Positions 36,293 to 44,719 are shown, counted from the stretch's first letter. The stretch is DNA of 64,000 nt from CAYNRA01 sp046296415 (GCA_046296415.1 JBKBLN010000003.1:1-64000); one strand, 5' to 3'. Program-made: numbers and translations. Notes: a model not told the origin generated them from the sequence alone.

Positions 36293-37219
36293 ATGAAACC
36301 AAGGCGAATACGTTTTCAAAGAGGGTGGATCAGCGTCGGGGGCGTGGTCGCTTTGTTGTATTTAACCTTTTCTCCCCTCTTTCATTTAGGGTTTCATTTG
36401 CTAGGGGGATTTCAACGGATCGGCGAAATCACCTACTTAGGTTCTTCCTTACCCAAAACCCAACAAAAAAAAATCAGCCAAACACATACCCAAGCCACGG
36501 CCAAACTTCAGCGATTTTGGGGAGTCCCGAAAGCGAAACCCCAGGTAGTCATTTGTGCAAACGAGCGCCAATTTCGCTCCATTTGCCGGCAGTCGGAAGG
36601 CGCAGGATGTAGCTTGGGCACGCCTATGGGGACATGGGTCATCTTGCTAGACCTAGACACCGATGTGCTTGCCCATGAACTGGCGCATAGCGAAATGATC
36701 CATAGATGGGGATATTGGTCGACCCGACTGAAAATTCCAACCTGGCTCGAAGAAGGCATCGCCCTGCAAGTGGATGATCGGTTTGTTCATGGTACAGACT
36801 CCCTCAGTCGATTTCAAGATTTTGATACCGAATGGCAAGTCATGACCTTTGTGGGGCGATATGGTCCAGCTCTAGCCGATATTTCGGAAAGCCAAGACTT
36901 TTTTCATGGAAGCGAGGCGGAAGTACGGCTGGCCTACCTCACGGCAGGTCGGGAGGTATCCGGTTGGTGGGCAATGCACGGGCGCAGATTTATTTGGAAG
37001 GAAGTGGCCCGTTACCTAGACCAATCGTGGTGGGAGGTTATGACCAACGGAATGACCGGCGATGCCAGGGTGTGGGACCTAAAGCCGCAATCGCTCTTTT
37101 ATGAGCGGGAGTTGGATACCCCGCGTTGGTACACCAGCCATAACCTGGGTGCTCGGCATCTAGGCGTGTCATTAGATCGTCCCGAAAGGTCTTGGCCAAG
37201 ATCGACGCAGCGGCAATAG
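36293..37219 (+). CDS. Putative membrane-anchored zinc metallopeptidase (HELAH)
   Basis: A 308-residue protein starting next to the deoC stop. An N-terminal membrane anchor (WISVGGVVALLYLTFSPLF), then a gluzincin-like centre: His128-Glu129-Leu-Ala-His132 (HELAH), and Glu153/Glu154 in PTWLEEGIALQ as the third ligand, 20 to 22 residues later. This matches the peptidase MA/M48-type pattern, though I cannot name a family. The C-terminus from about residue 250 lies antisense to rnhB for 182 bp and looks unlike protein from a family, so the natural stop may have been lost. Substrate unknown. Confidence 0.65.
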   Translation: MKPRRIRFQRGWISVGGVVALLYLTFSPLFHLGFHLLGGFQRIGEITYLGSSLPKTQQKKISQTHTQATAKLQRFWGVPKAKPQVVICANERQFRSICRQSEGAGCSLGTPMGTWVILLDLDTDVLAHELAHSEMIHRWGYWSTRLKIPTWLEEGIALQVDDRFVHGTDSLSRFQDFDTEWQVMTFVGRYGPALADISESQDFFHGSEAEVRLAYLTAGREVSGWWAMHGRRFIWKEVARYLDQSWWEVMTNGMTGDARVWDLKPQSLFYERELDTPRWYTSHNLGARHLGVSLDRPERSWPRSTQRQ

Positions 37220-37613
37220 ACGCAAATTTACTATCTCCTTTGACAATGCAGGTATGGGGAATAGACGGATAGGGGGTGAACCGATTTCCGTCGACGAGTA
37301 AATGCTCCGGACGCAAAGTAAGCTGATCCACGGCCCGATGCATCGCCAAAAAAGAGGCTTTAAGAATATTGATTTGATCGATTTCCTCGTGGCTCGCCTC
37401 GGCGATGGCCCAGGCTAGGGCTTGAGCCAAAATGACATCCTTTAACTCGAGTCGATGCTCTTTGGAGAGTTGTTTGGAATCTTGCAACAGAGGATGATAA
37501 AAGTCTTTGGGCAGAATCACCGCCGCGGCCACAACGGGACCGGCCAAACATCCGCGACCGACCTCATCCAGGCCAGCCTCCACCACTGTATCATTATACC
37601 AAGGTCGTACCAT
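37038..37613 (-). CDS. rnhB: Ribonuclease HII
   Basis: A 191-residue enzyme that removes RNA (including single ribonucleotides) from RNA-DNA hybrids. The acidic active site is present: Asp16-Glu17 (GLDEVGRG), Asp108 (LLVDGNRF) and Asp145 (KTFRDDLM); GDSKFASIAAASILAK is typical. It ends with HRRSFRWS, the normal C-terminus, so the 182-bp convergent overlap with the gene on the other strand is real on this side. Confidence 0.95.
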   Translation of the reverse strand: MVRPWYNDTVVEAGLDEVGRGCLAGPVVAAAVILPKDFYHPLLQDSKQLSKEHRLELKDVILAQALAWAIAEASHEEIDQINILKASFLAMHRAVDQLTLRPEHLLVDGNRFTPYPSIPHTCIVKGDSKFASIAAASILAKTFRDDLMTRLDAEHPGYGWCTNAGYPTPAHKRAIAALGPTPWHRRSFRWS

Positions 37614-37656
37614 GCGACAAAGGTAGAATTTTTGGGGAATTACCAGGTCATTTGGT

Positions 37657-37664
37657 TATCTTTG
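37657..37664 (+). promoter_or_regulatory. -7 box of GT2 gene
   Basis: TATCTTTG with TTTG at 37631-37634. Because the box overlaps the possible TTG start (37652), translation must begin later, at GTG 37697. Confidence 0.6.
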
Positions 37665-37696
37665 TAGCCGATTTAATTCCCTCAAAACAAACCAAA

Positions 37697-38905
37697 GTGA
37701 CTTGGATTGACGTAATTCCCGCCCTTTTTCTCCTGGCCATTGGTCTCCAAGTTGTGTTTTACTTGGGCGTATTTTCCCCGTTGGCCTTTTTTAAACAACC
37801 CCAAGTGGAAGAAGAGCCCACCACCTGGCCGGGCGTATCGATTGTCGTAGCAGCATGGAATGAGTTGTTTAATTTAGGTGAATTAATTCTTCACCTGGAA
37901 GCTCAAGATTACCCTAATTTGGAAATTATTTTGGTGGATGACCGTTCGTCGGATGGCACGTACGATTTTCTATTGTCAGAAATTCAAGACTTTCCCCGTA
38001 CGACTTTCGTTCACATCGATTCGCTCCCTGATCATTTTACAGCGAAAAAATTTGCTGTAACAATGGGAATCAAAAAGGCCAGCAAGGAAATCATTTTAGT
38101 GACTGATGCCGACTGCCGTCCGGTATCGGATCAATGGGTGAAACAAATGGTTTTGAAGATGGCAGAGAAGGATCTGGTACTTGGATTTTCTCCTTATTAC
38201 GCATTTTCTGGCTTACTGAATGCTTTTATTCGGTATGAAACCTTCCAGACTGCGGTTCAATACATGGGATTTGCACTAAGTGGCCTGCCCTTCATGGGGG
38301 TTGGCCGGAACCTCATGTACCGGAAGTCGTTATTTTGGAAAAAGAATGGATTTGCTAGCCATTATGCCTTATTAAGTGGGGACGACGACTTGTTTGTCAA
38401 CGAGTCGGCTACCCGCCAAAATACTGCGGTATGCTTAGCACCTGAGACACACGTGTATTCCATGCCTAAGCTAAATTACCGAGACTGGTATCGTCAGAAG
38501 CTGCGCCATTTATCGGTTGGAAAACGATACAAACGACGGGACCAGGTTCTGCTCGGAGCGTTATGGTACAGTCAAATGGCCAGTTGGCTCTTATGGATTC
38601 CGGCCATGTGGTTGGAGGCCACGTGGTTTGAGATTCCAGAATGGTCGCGATTCCCTGCAGATTGGACTCAGGCACAGCCCTGGCTATCGAGTCCATGGGT
38701 ACCCGACTGGACACGGCTGGTTGTTGGCGTTGGAGCCGGATGGTTGCTATTGAAGTGGATTTGGTTGATCCGGATGAATCGGATCTTGGGCAAGACCCTC
38801 AATCCATGGAAACTCCTGGGTTATGATGCTCTGTATTCCGTCTATTTACTCCTATTTGGTTTTATTACCTTGATTTCGAATCCCAAAAAATTAAAGTGGC
38901 GATGA
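37697..38905 (+). CDS. Glycosyltransferase family 2, membrane-bound
   Basis: A 402-residue protein beginning with a membrane helix (VIPALFLLAIGLQVVFYLGVF), then a GT2 domain: VSIVVAAWNE, EIILVDDRSSDGT, LVTDADCRP (metal-binding DAD), GVGRNLMYRKSLF, SGDDDLFVNE, and RQKLRHLSVG in the place of the QxxRW motif. Two or three C-terminal helices follow. It probably makes or elongates a surface glycan or glycolipid. GTG start is supported by the promoter position. It overlaps rsmG by 4 bp. Confidence 0.88.
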   Translation: MTWIDVIPALFLLAIGLQVVFYLGVFSPLAFFKQPQVEEEPTTWPGVSIVVAAWNELFNLGELILHLEAQDYPNLEIILVDDRSSDGTYDFLLSEIQDFPRTTFVHIDSLPDHFTAKKFAVTMGIKKASKEIILVTDADCRPVSDQWVKQMVLKMAEKDLVLGFSPYYAFSGLLNAFIRYETFQTAVQYMGFALSGLPFMGVGRNLMYRKSLFWKKNGFASHYALLSGDDDLFVNESATRQNTAVCLAPETHVYSMPKLNYRDWYRQKLRHLSVGKRYKRRDQVLLGALWYSQMASWLLWIPAMWLEATWFEIPEWSRFPADWTQAQPWLSSPWVPDWTRLVVGVGAGWLLLKWIWLIRMNRILGKTLNPWKLLGYDALYSVYLLLFGFITLISNPKKLKWR

Positions 38906-39531
38906 CCGACTATTCCATTATCCCCAAATATTTCCCTAATTTAACCGATCGACAAGTTCAGCAATTTCAGGAGCTTCACGGCCTGTATACGCACTGGAAT
39001 GCACAGATTAATGTGATTTCGCGTAAAGACATGGACAATCTATATGAAAAACATGTACTGCATTCCTTGGGAATCGCGAAAGTCTGTCCGTTCGCTTCAG
39101 GAACCGAAATCTTAGATGTGGGAACGGGCGGTGGATTTCCGGGGATCCCCCTGGCTATTCTTTTTCCCGAGGCGCAATTTCATTTGATGGACTCGATTGG
39201 AAAGAAAATTAAAGTAGTTCAGGAAGTAGCGCAAGCTTTGGAGCTAACGAATGTTCGGGCGCAGCATGAGCGTGCGGAAAAAGCGGATGGTATTTACGAT
39301 TTTGTGGTGAGCCGGGCGGTGACACGATTGAGTCCATTTATGAGCTGGATTCAAAATAAATTTAGCCGAAATCATTTCAATACATTAGATAATGGCGTTC
39401 TTTACCTAAAAGGGGGAGATTTAGAAGAGGAGCTTGCCGAGGTGAAGCGGCCGAAGAAAATCTACGATCTTCCGACTTATTTTGAGGAACCTTTCTTTGA
39501 AACTAAAAAAGTGGTCTACGTACCCATGTAA
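38902..39531 (+). CDS. rsmG: 16S rRNA (guanine-527-N7)-methyltransferase
   Basis: A 209-residue SAM-dependent enzyme modifying G527 in the 530 loop of 16S rRNA. The SAM site LDVGTGGGFPGIPLAI and the downstream FHLMDSIGKKIKVVQEVA and VVSRAVTRL are characteristic. ATG 38902 overlaps the stop of the glycosyltransferase gene (ATGA); a GTG 6 bp upstream is less likely. Confidence 0.95.
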   Translation: MTDYSIIPKYFPNLTDRQVQQFQELHGLYTHWNAQINVISRKDMDNLYEKHVLHSLGIAKVCPFASGTEILDVGTGGGFPGIPLAILFPEAQFHLMDSIGKKIKVVQEVAQALELTNVRAQHERAEKADGIYDFVVSRAVTRLSPFMSWIQNKFSRNHFNTLDNGVLYLKGGDLEEELAEVKRPKKIYDLPTYFEEPFFETKKVVYVPM

Positions 39532-39821
39532 TGCAAATGGCAAATCGATTTTCAGCGAGTTTTTTACTCAATCCTTTGTTCCCAGACACCATATTGTTTC
39601 AAGAAAAAGGTATTTCGTTCACCGTGCGGAAGCTTTTTTCATCCAACGAGCATTTTGTTTTTTATGGTGATATTGCGGGAGTTGAAATCCAGGCAGGTAT
39701 TTTCTTTGCTGATATTTCGATCAAAGCCAAGGCACGTGAGGAACAAATCATCATCCGAAATTTCACCAAAGGCGACGCCCGTCGGGTAAAAGATTTAATC
39801 TTGGAAAAATCTCCGAATTAA
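39531..39821 (+). CDS. Small conserved protein, possible PH-like domain
   Basis: A 96-residue soluble protein starting at TAATG on the rsmG stop. The sequence suggests mostly beta strands ended by one helix (RFSASFLLNPLF ... FVFYGDIAGVEIQ ... ADISIKAKAREEQIIIRNF ... DARRVKDLILEKS), which is like a bacterial PH fold. No named family. The 1-bp overlap indicates the same operon as rsmG. Confidence 0.6.
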   Translation: MQMANRFSASFLLNPLFPDTILFQEKGISFTVRKLFSSNEHFVFYGDIAGVEIQAGIFFADISIKAKAREEQIIIRNFTKGDARRVKDLILEKSPN

Positions 39822-39897
39822 TCACTTGATTATCAACGAACTTCGATTTTTTAAAAAAAAATATCCGAATTTTATTGACAAGAGCCTTAAAACACTA

Positions 39898-39905
39898 TAT
39901 TTTTG
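39898..39905 (+). promoter_or_regulatory. Promoter of tRNA-Asn
   Basis: TTGACA at 39875-39880 and TATTTTTG at 39898-39905, 17 bp apart, just before the tRNA. Confidence 0.6.
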
Positions 39906-39919
39906 CACCACGTTAAGAT

Positions 39920-39993
39920 TCCCGAATAGCTCAGTCGGTTAGAGCATCTGACTGTTAATCAGAGGGTCGCTGGTTCGAGCCCAGCTTCGGGAG
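39920..39993 (+). tRNA. tRNA-Asn (GTT), intact
   Basis: A 74-nt cloverleaf without encoded CCA. Acceptor TCCCGAA pairs with TTCGGGA; anticodon stem TCTGA/TCAGA holds loop CTGTTAA with anticodon GTT; T-arm GCTGG-TTCGAGC-CCAGC. This is the intact parent of the repeats downstream, which contain only its 3' half. Confidence 0.96.
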
Positions 39994-39996
39994 CCC

Positions 39997-40027
39997 AAAG
40001 CCTCAGATTTTTTCTGAGGCTTTTTTT
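39997..40027 (+). terminator. Terminator of tRNA-Asn, copied in the downstream repeats
   Basis: AAAGCCTCAGA-ttttt-TCTGAGGCTTT followed by TTTTATTTT. The hairpin and T-run reappear in each repeat copy with gradual loss of pairing. Confidence 0.85.
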
Positions 40028-40053
40028 ATTTTCCCCATAGCACCTGACTGTTC

Positions 40054-40153
40054 NNNNNNNNNNNNNNNNNNNNNNNNNNNNNNNNNNNNNNNNNNNNNNN
40101 NNNNNNNNNNNNNNNNNNNNNNNNNNNNNNNNNNNNNNNNNNNNNNNNNNNNN
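40054..40153. other. Assembly gap of 100 N
   Basis: Exactly 100 N inside the tRNA-Asn-derived repeats. The round number suggests a placeholder, so the true number of repeat copies is unknown. Confidence 0.95.
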
Positions 40154-40303
40154 ATCAGAGGGTCGGTACGGTTCGACGATTCGACGGTTCGCGGTTCGAC
40201 GACTCGACGGTTCGACGATTCGATTCGAGCCCAGCTTCGGGAGCCCAAAGCCTCCAATTTTTTCTGAGGCTTTTTTTATTTTCCCCATAGCACCTGACTG
40301 TTC
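40154..40303 (+). repeat. tRNA-Asn-derived repeat, copy R1 (150-bp unit)
   Basis: Starts ATCAGAGGGTCGG (3' half of the anticodon arm), then about 60 bp made of TTCGACG-type units, then GATTCGAGCCCAGC and the acceptor end TTCGGGAG, the terminator hairpin, TATTTTCCCCATAGCA, and CCTGACTGTTC. The last part with the start of the next copy rebuilds an anticodon arm with loop CTGTTCA (anticodon GTT). The 5' half of the tRNA is absent, so it cannot make a functional tRNA. Confidence 0.9.
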
Positions 40304-40400
40304 ATCAGAGGGTCGGTACGGTTCGACGATTCGACGGTTCGCGGTTCGACGACTCGACGGTTCGACGATTCGATTCGAGCACAGCTTCGGGAGTCGAATC
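40304..40400 (+). repeat. tRNA-Asn-derived repeat, copy R2 (truncated)
   Basis: Identical to R1 for about 70 bp, then GAGCACAGCTTCGGGAG and a switch to TCGAATC, which pairs with GATTCGA upstream (7-bp inverted repeat). The terminator part of the unit is missing; a different terminator follows. Confidence 0.88.
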
Positions 40401-40430
40401 AAAAAAGAGACCAAAAATGGTCTCTTTTTT
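40401..40430 (+). terminator. Symmetric terminator at the end of the tandem repeats
   Basis: AAAAAAGAGACC-aaaaat-GGTCTCTTTTTT; can work on both strands. Confidence 0.85.
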
Positions 40431-40571
40431 CGTTTAAAACCGATCCAGTTTCGTCTAGATGAAGATTTTTGAAGGCTGCAGCTTTTTGATCGTAGATGTG
40501 ATATTTTTACAGGTACAATCTAATCTATATTGTAAACCTTTTACGACACTGCTATTTTCCTCTTCCCTGTA

Positions 40572-41675
40572 ATGGAAAACATCTACTTTTTTAGCGGTTC
40601 AAACACGCTGTTCTTCATTATTCTTTTATTAAGCAAAAGAAATAAAGCCATTTATGATTGGTTCTTAATTTTGTGGTTCTCACTTGTTCTTTTTCATATT
40701 CTCGTTTTTTACAGGACCGTTCACGAGAAATACTCTCCTTTATTGGAGGTCAGTAGTGCTGCTGTTTTTCTAAATGGACCGATTTTATGGCTTTACATTA
40801 AAACTTTATTTGATAGACGGATTTCATGGAGGGATTCCTATCATTTTCTTCCTTTCTTTTTAAATCTAGTTTTTATATCTCCTTTTATAATTCAAAATGA
40901 ACTTGCCCCATGGCCTGAGTATACTCGTATTCTTCTTGCTTGGGCAAAGCTGGGAAGCATATTGGTCTATTGTATTTGGTCCATTTCCACTATCAAAAAC
41001 AAACGAAGGATTGAAGAGAATAACTTTTCAAACCTTAAAATTCACCATGTGGAATGGTTGAAGATGGCATTCAAAGCAGTCATGGTTCTATGGTTCATAG
41101 GGGTTGTTAGCCAGCTCATTTTCCAAGCAAACCAATTTGAACTGGATCCTACCAATGAAGATTTACTGATCAACATTGCAGTAAGTATTTTGGTGATTTT
41201 TATGGGTTACTATGGCTTCAAACAGGCCCCTGTTTTTTGGTCAGGTGAAGTATTCCCACCTGATCAAAATAAGGAGAGTGGACAGGCTAGTTCGATGGAA
41301 AAGTATCAGAATTCATATTTGGATGATGGTTTGGTAAAGTATTACTCTCAGGTTCTCGAAAATTTGATGAGTACCAAAAAACTATTCAAAGATCCGGATC
41401 TTAACCTTTCAACCTTAGCATCAGAACTCAACCTCACTCCTAATCAACTTTCACAAGTGATCAATCGGGCTTTCAACAAGAATTTTTATGAATTTGTCAA
41501 TTCCTATCGAGTCCAAGAAGTGATCCAAAAATTGGCGAATGGAGAGGGGAAGACAGTTACCCTTTTGGGAATGGCGCTTGACGCAGGCTTTAACTCAAAA
41601 GCCACCTTCAACCGGTTTTTTAAAAAGCACACAGGCAAAACTCCTTCTGAATACCTCAAAAGTCAAAATAGTTAA
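40572..41675 (+). CDS. Membrane-bound AraC-type regulator
   Basis: A 367-residue protein: residues 1 to about 230 form seven hydrophobic helices (SGSNTLFFIILLLS; FLILWFSLVLFHILVFY; and so on), and the last about 100 residues are an AraC double helix-turn-helix (LNLSTLASELNLTPNQLSQVINRAF; VTLLGMALDAGFNSKATFNRFFKKHTGKTPSEYLK). The type is known in Bacteroidota as a 7TM sensor-regulator; the signal is unknown. It lies on the first cargo module after the tandem tRNA-like repeats and is visibly richer in A and T than the rsmG region. The acyltransferase gene follows 72 bp later. Confidence 0.88.
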   Translation: MENIYFFSGSNTLFFIILLLSKRNKAIYDWFLILWFSLVLFHILVFYRTVHEKYSPLLEVSSAAVFLNGPILWLYIKTLFDRRISWRDSYHFLPFFLNLVFISPFIIQNELAPWPEYTRILLAWAKLGSILVYCIWSISTIKNKRRIEENNFSNLKIHHVEWLKMAFKAVMVLWFIGVVSQLIFQANQFELDPTNEDLLINIAVSILVIFMGYYGFKQAPVFWSGEVFPPDQNKESGQASSMEKYQNSYLDDGLVKYYSQVLENLMSTKKLFKDPDLNLSTLASELNLTPNQLSQVINRAFNKNFYEFVNSYRVQEVIQKLANGEGKTVTLLGMALDAGFNSKATFNRFFKKHTGKTPSEYLKSQNS

Positions 41676-41747
41676 AAAAACAGTGAAATTTTGACTTAAA
41701 TAGGTTTCATCCTACCTATTGCGACGCTTGGAATTCCTATTCATTGA

Positions 41748-42896
41748 ATGTTTGTACCCAAAATCGGCATAGAAATGAATCAGAAAGTTTATTTTCCAAA
41801 CCTTGACGGACTGAGGTTCCTTGCATTTTTCTTCGTCTTCATGTATCACTGCTACTTCGAAATTCCAAAGCAGGATGAACAGAGTCCACTGTATTTGGTC
41901 TTCTACAAATTATGGGAAAATGGGGATTTGGGGGTTAATTTTTTTTTCACCCTTTCCGGTTTTTTGATTACCCACCTGCTGTTGGTGGAGGAAAAAGAAA
42001 ATGGGGAGTTTTCGATTCCAAACTTCTATTGGAGAAGAACACTACGAATTTGGCCTCTTTACTTCGCTACGCTATTTTTTGGTTTTGTTATTTTTCAGAC
42101 ACTTGTGCGTTCTGTAGGAGTACAAATTGAGGAAACAGCAAATGGTTGGCATTATCTCCTCTTCCTTGGCAATTTTGATATCATTAAAAATGGCGATCCT
42201 GTTTCAGGTACACTTTCTGTCCTTTGGTCTTTGGCAATTGAAGAGCAATTTTATCTTTTTTGGCCCCTATTGTTCCTTATTTTTAAAAGATCAAGACCGG
42301 TCTTATTCATTGTTTTGATTATTGCCTCCTTGATATTTAGGAGTCTTTTTTACCAAGATCACATCCTACTCTTTTACCATACATTTAGTGTGATGTCTGA
42401 CTTGGTAGTCGGCGCAATATTGGCATGGTGGAGTTTCAGCAGTAATCTAAAACAGGAGGAGGATAATTCCATTCCCAAGAAATTCAACATACTTATCTAC
42501 CTACTTGGATTTGTTCTGATTCTTCTTCGAAAAGACCTTTTTACAAGTCCTATCCTAGTCATTTTTGAGCGACTGATATTTTCCTTATTTTTTGCTTACA
42601 TCATTTTCGATCAGAATTTTTCCCAAAAGTCGTTCTTCAAAATCGGAAATTTCAAAAGAATCAGCTATTGGGGAAAATTCACCTATGGACTTTACTGCCT
42701 TCATATTCCAGCAATGGTTTTCACCGAAGGTTTTGCAATGATTGGGGGAGTTCATGAATCCACCTGGTGGGTGTTTTTCGGAAAAGCGATTACTACATTT
42801 TTGCTAAGCCTGATCCTTTGTCGACTTTCATACCGATATTTAGAATATCCATTTTTAAAACTGAAAGACCGGGGATTTGTATTCCTGAGGCAATAA
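41748..42896 (+). CDS. Membrane acyltransferase family 3 (OafA/YrhL type)
   Basis: A protein of 373 to 382 residues with about ten membrane helices of the Acyl_transf_3 family, which O-acetylates sugars of O-antigen, capsule or other glycans. The N-terminus LDGLRFLAFFFVFMYHCY with its conserved His and Arg, GVNFFFTLSGFLITHLLL, FYWRRTLRIWPLYF and SLAIEEQFYLFWP are typical. ATG 41775 (MNQKVYFPNLDG) is a more usual start than ATG 41748. Likely co-transcribed with the regulator. Confidence 0.9.
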   Translation: MFVPKIGIEMNQKVYFPNLDGLRFLAFFFVFMYHCYFEIPKQDEQSPLYLVFYKLWENGDLGVNFFFTLSGFLITHLLLVEEKENGEFSIPNFYWRRTLRIWPLYFATLFFGFVIFQTLVRSVGVQIEETANGWHYLLFLGNFDIIKNGDPVSGTLSVLWSLAIEEQFYLFWPLLFLIFKRSRPVLFIVLIIASLIFRSLFYQDHILLFYHTFSVMSDLVVGAILAWWSFSSNLKQEEDNSIPKKFNILIYLLGFVLILLRKDLFTSPILVIFERLIFSLFFAYIIFDQNFSQKSFFKIGNFKRISYWGKFTYGLYCLHIPAMVFTEGFAMIGGVHESTWWVFFGKAITTFLLSLILCRLSYRYLEYPFLKLKDRGFVFLRQ

Positions 42897-43124
42897 TTAT
42901 TGAAACTACAAAACCATTGGGATCAAAGTACCCTGGCAAGAAATGATGGAATATATTTCAATAAACCGACCAATGATAAAACTATAGTTGGTGGATAACA
43001 AAATTCTATTTTCTATATGGACGACAACCTCACCCAAAAAAGGGAATTCAGACATGAACCATAGAAATATCTAATTGAATTAATGGAAAATCTTTAGCCA
43101 CCGTTACAGCTTTTGTCCATAAGG

Positions 43125-43202
43125 GGAGCTCAAAGCCTCCAATTTTTTCTGATGCTTTTTTTATTTTCCCCATAACACCTGACGGTTCATCAGAGGGTCG
43201 GT
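43125..43202 (+). repeat. tRNA-Asn-derived repeat, copy M1
   Basis: Reads GGAGCTCAAAGCCTCCAATT, then TTTTCTGATGCTTTTTTT, ATTTTCCCCATAACACC, TGACGGTTCATCAGAGGGTC. It is the junction acceptor end-terminator-anticodon arm of the 150-bp unit, without the TTCGACG expansion. Compared with R1 it has GAGGC to GATGC and CTGTTC to CGGTTC changes shared with M2. A segment CAGCTTTTGTCC just to its left may be the remains of CAGCTTCGGGAG. Confidence 0.88.
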
Positions 43203-43640
43203 TTGTGTCGATTTCCCAGGCTTTATGGTCTAGATTAGGCACCGTCGGTTCCAGGCCACATATTAAGGAATTGCAGCAGCTGTGCGTTATCTATAAACTA
43301 GGATGTAAAGACCAGGAAAATGGGACAACCCCTCAAGTCAGCAAGTTCTGAAGGACCTTCATCAAGTATTCGTTTACCGGAGATTTTCCTTAAGTAATTG
43401 ACATTGACTCCTATACCTTTTTTTACATTCTACCCCTTTTGAACCATACAAAATAAGTTACTCCAAAAACTCTTGAAGACGAGTTGCAGAATATAATTCC
43501 AGAGTACATGATAAGTTCTTGAAGCCTTGCAGCTGTCTTTAGAATGGAAAAAGGCAAGGTCACTACAATGAAATTTGAAAATAGCAAGCTGATTGGAACT
43601 CAACCGCATGACAATTTTCGGATCATAATCAAATAAAAAC

Positions 43641-43674
43641 GTATCAAATCGTATCTTTATGTATCAAATCGTAT
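43641..43674 (+). promoter_or_regulatory. Tandem operator-like direct repeat before the Fic gene
   Basis: GTATCAAATCGTAT occurs twice (43641-43654 and 43661-43674), 20 bp apart, i.e. two helical turns on the same face. It ends 4 bp before the Fic ATG, so a protein bound there would block transcription or translation start. The winged helix at the C-terminus of the Fic protein is a candidate binder. Confidence 0.6.
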
Positions 43675-43678
43675 TAAA

Positions 43679-44719
43679 ATGGATAACGAGGTATATAACT
43701 TTAAACTGAACATTGATTGGAAGCTGATTAACTTAATCAGTCAAATAGACCGATTTGATGCAAATTGGACGGCAATTGAACGAAAAGAGGGACAGAGTCT
43801 CAAAGAATTGAAAAGTATCGCAACGGTGCGAAGTGTTGGAGCTTCGAACCGGATTGAAGGCAACAAAATGAGCGATGAGGAGGTAGATGCTTTGCTTCAA
43901 AAAATTGACATAACAAAACTTACAGACCGAGATTCACAGGAAGTAGTCGGTTATTTTGATGTCTTAGATTTGATTTCGGAATCCTACGAACACATTGATC
44001 TTACCGAAAACCACATCAAAAACTTACACAATAGGTTGATGAAATATAGTATCAAAGATGCATGGCATAAAGGAAATTATAAATTGCATAACAACGCCGT
44101 TGAAGCTTCATTTCCTGACGGGACAAGGCAAATAATCTTTCAAACAACCGAACCAGGATTTTATACCGAAGCCGCTATGGCAGAGTTGCTCAATTGGTAT
44201 AATTCAGAAACGGACGTACATCCCTTAATCAGAATAGAAGCTTTTGTTTATGATTTTTTGAGCGTTCATCCTTTTCAAGATGGAAATGGAAGGTTGAGTC
44301 GATTAATTTCAACACTACTATTACTTAAAAACGGATATACATGGATACAATACGTGAGTTTTGAGCACGAAATTGAAAACCGGAAAAACGAATACTATCA
44401 GGTACTAAGAAGTTGTCAAGCACAACGCCCTAATGAAAATGTTACCATTTGGATTCAGTTCTTTTTGAGTTGTTTATCCAATATTCAATCTCAACTTTTG
44501 ATGAAATTGAATAGAGGTGGTGTGGAAACACAAATTTCACCAAAGGAGAAATTGATCTATACGATTATCCAAAATCGCCCAAATATCAAGTCAGGAGAAA
44601 TTTCTCAAAGATTAGGAATACCATCACCCACCGTAAAACGTATACTTTCAGAGTTAATCAATAGAGAATTAATAGAAAAACAAGGCAAAGGACGTAGTGT
44701 TAGTTACACGATAAAATAG
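43679..44719 (+). CDS. Fic family AMP-transferase with winged helix
   Basis: A 346-residue Fic protein. Fic enzymes transfer AMP (or another group from a nucleotide) to Ser, Thr or Tyr of target proteins. The full catalytic motif HPFQDGNGRLSR starts at His197. The inhibitory motif (S/T)xxxE(G/N) is Ser56-N-R-I-Glu60-Gly61 in the N-terminal part, so this is the self-inhibited class II type. Residues about 280-346 form a winged helix (IKSGEISQRLGIPSPTVKRILSELINRELI) that may bind the direct repeat before the gene. It is the only gene of its module. Both target and trigger are unknown. Confidence 0.92.
   Translation: MDNEVYNFKLNIDWKLINLISQIDRFDANWTAIERKEGQSLKELKSIATVRSVGASNRIEGNKMSDEEVDALLQKIDITKLTDRDSQEVVGYFDVLDLISESYEHIDLTENHIKNLHNRLMKYSIKDAWHKGNYKLHNNAVEASFPDGTRQIIFQTTEPGFYTEAAMAELLNWYNSETDVHPLIRIEAFVYDFLSVHPFQDGNGRLSRLISTLLLLKNGYTWIQYVSFEHEIENRKNEYYQVLRSCQAQRPNENVTIWIQFFLSCLSNIQSQLLMKLNRGGVETQISPKEKLIYTIIQNRPNIKSGEISQRLGIPSPTVKRILSELINRELIEKQGKGRSVSYTIK

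Larger units (their letters stand above)
42897..43678. other. Gene-free stretch with repeat M1 between cargo modules
   Basis: About 780 bp without a supported gene. It contains repeat copy M1 (43125-43202) and, at its right end, the double site before the Fic gene. Confidence 0.6.

Noticed and set aside
35641..36612. 323-codon frame within deoC and the following gene
   Set aside because: Shadow frame of deoC; very Arg/His/Ser-rich without motifs, while deoC has all active-site residues.
40154..40400. TTCGACG arrays as a CRISPR array
   Set aside because: Units of 7 to 10 bp without unique spacers of regular length; no cas genes.
39959..40414. Long minus-strand open frame across the tRNA-like repeats (50-codon repeats rich in Arg, Val, Glu, Pro)
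   Set aside because: It is open because the unit is 150 bp, a multiple of three. It crosses the tRNA, terminator hairpins and the N gap and encodes only simple-sequence repeats, with amino-acid-changing differences between copies.
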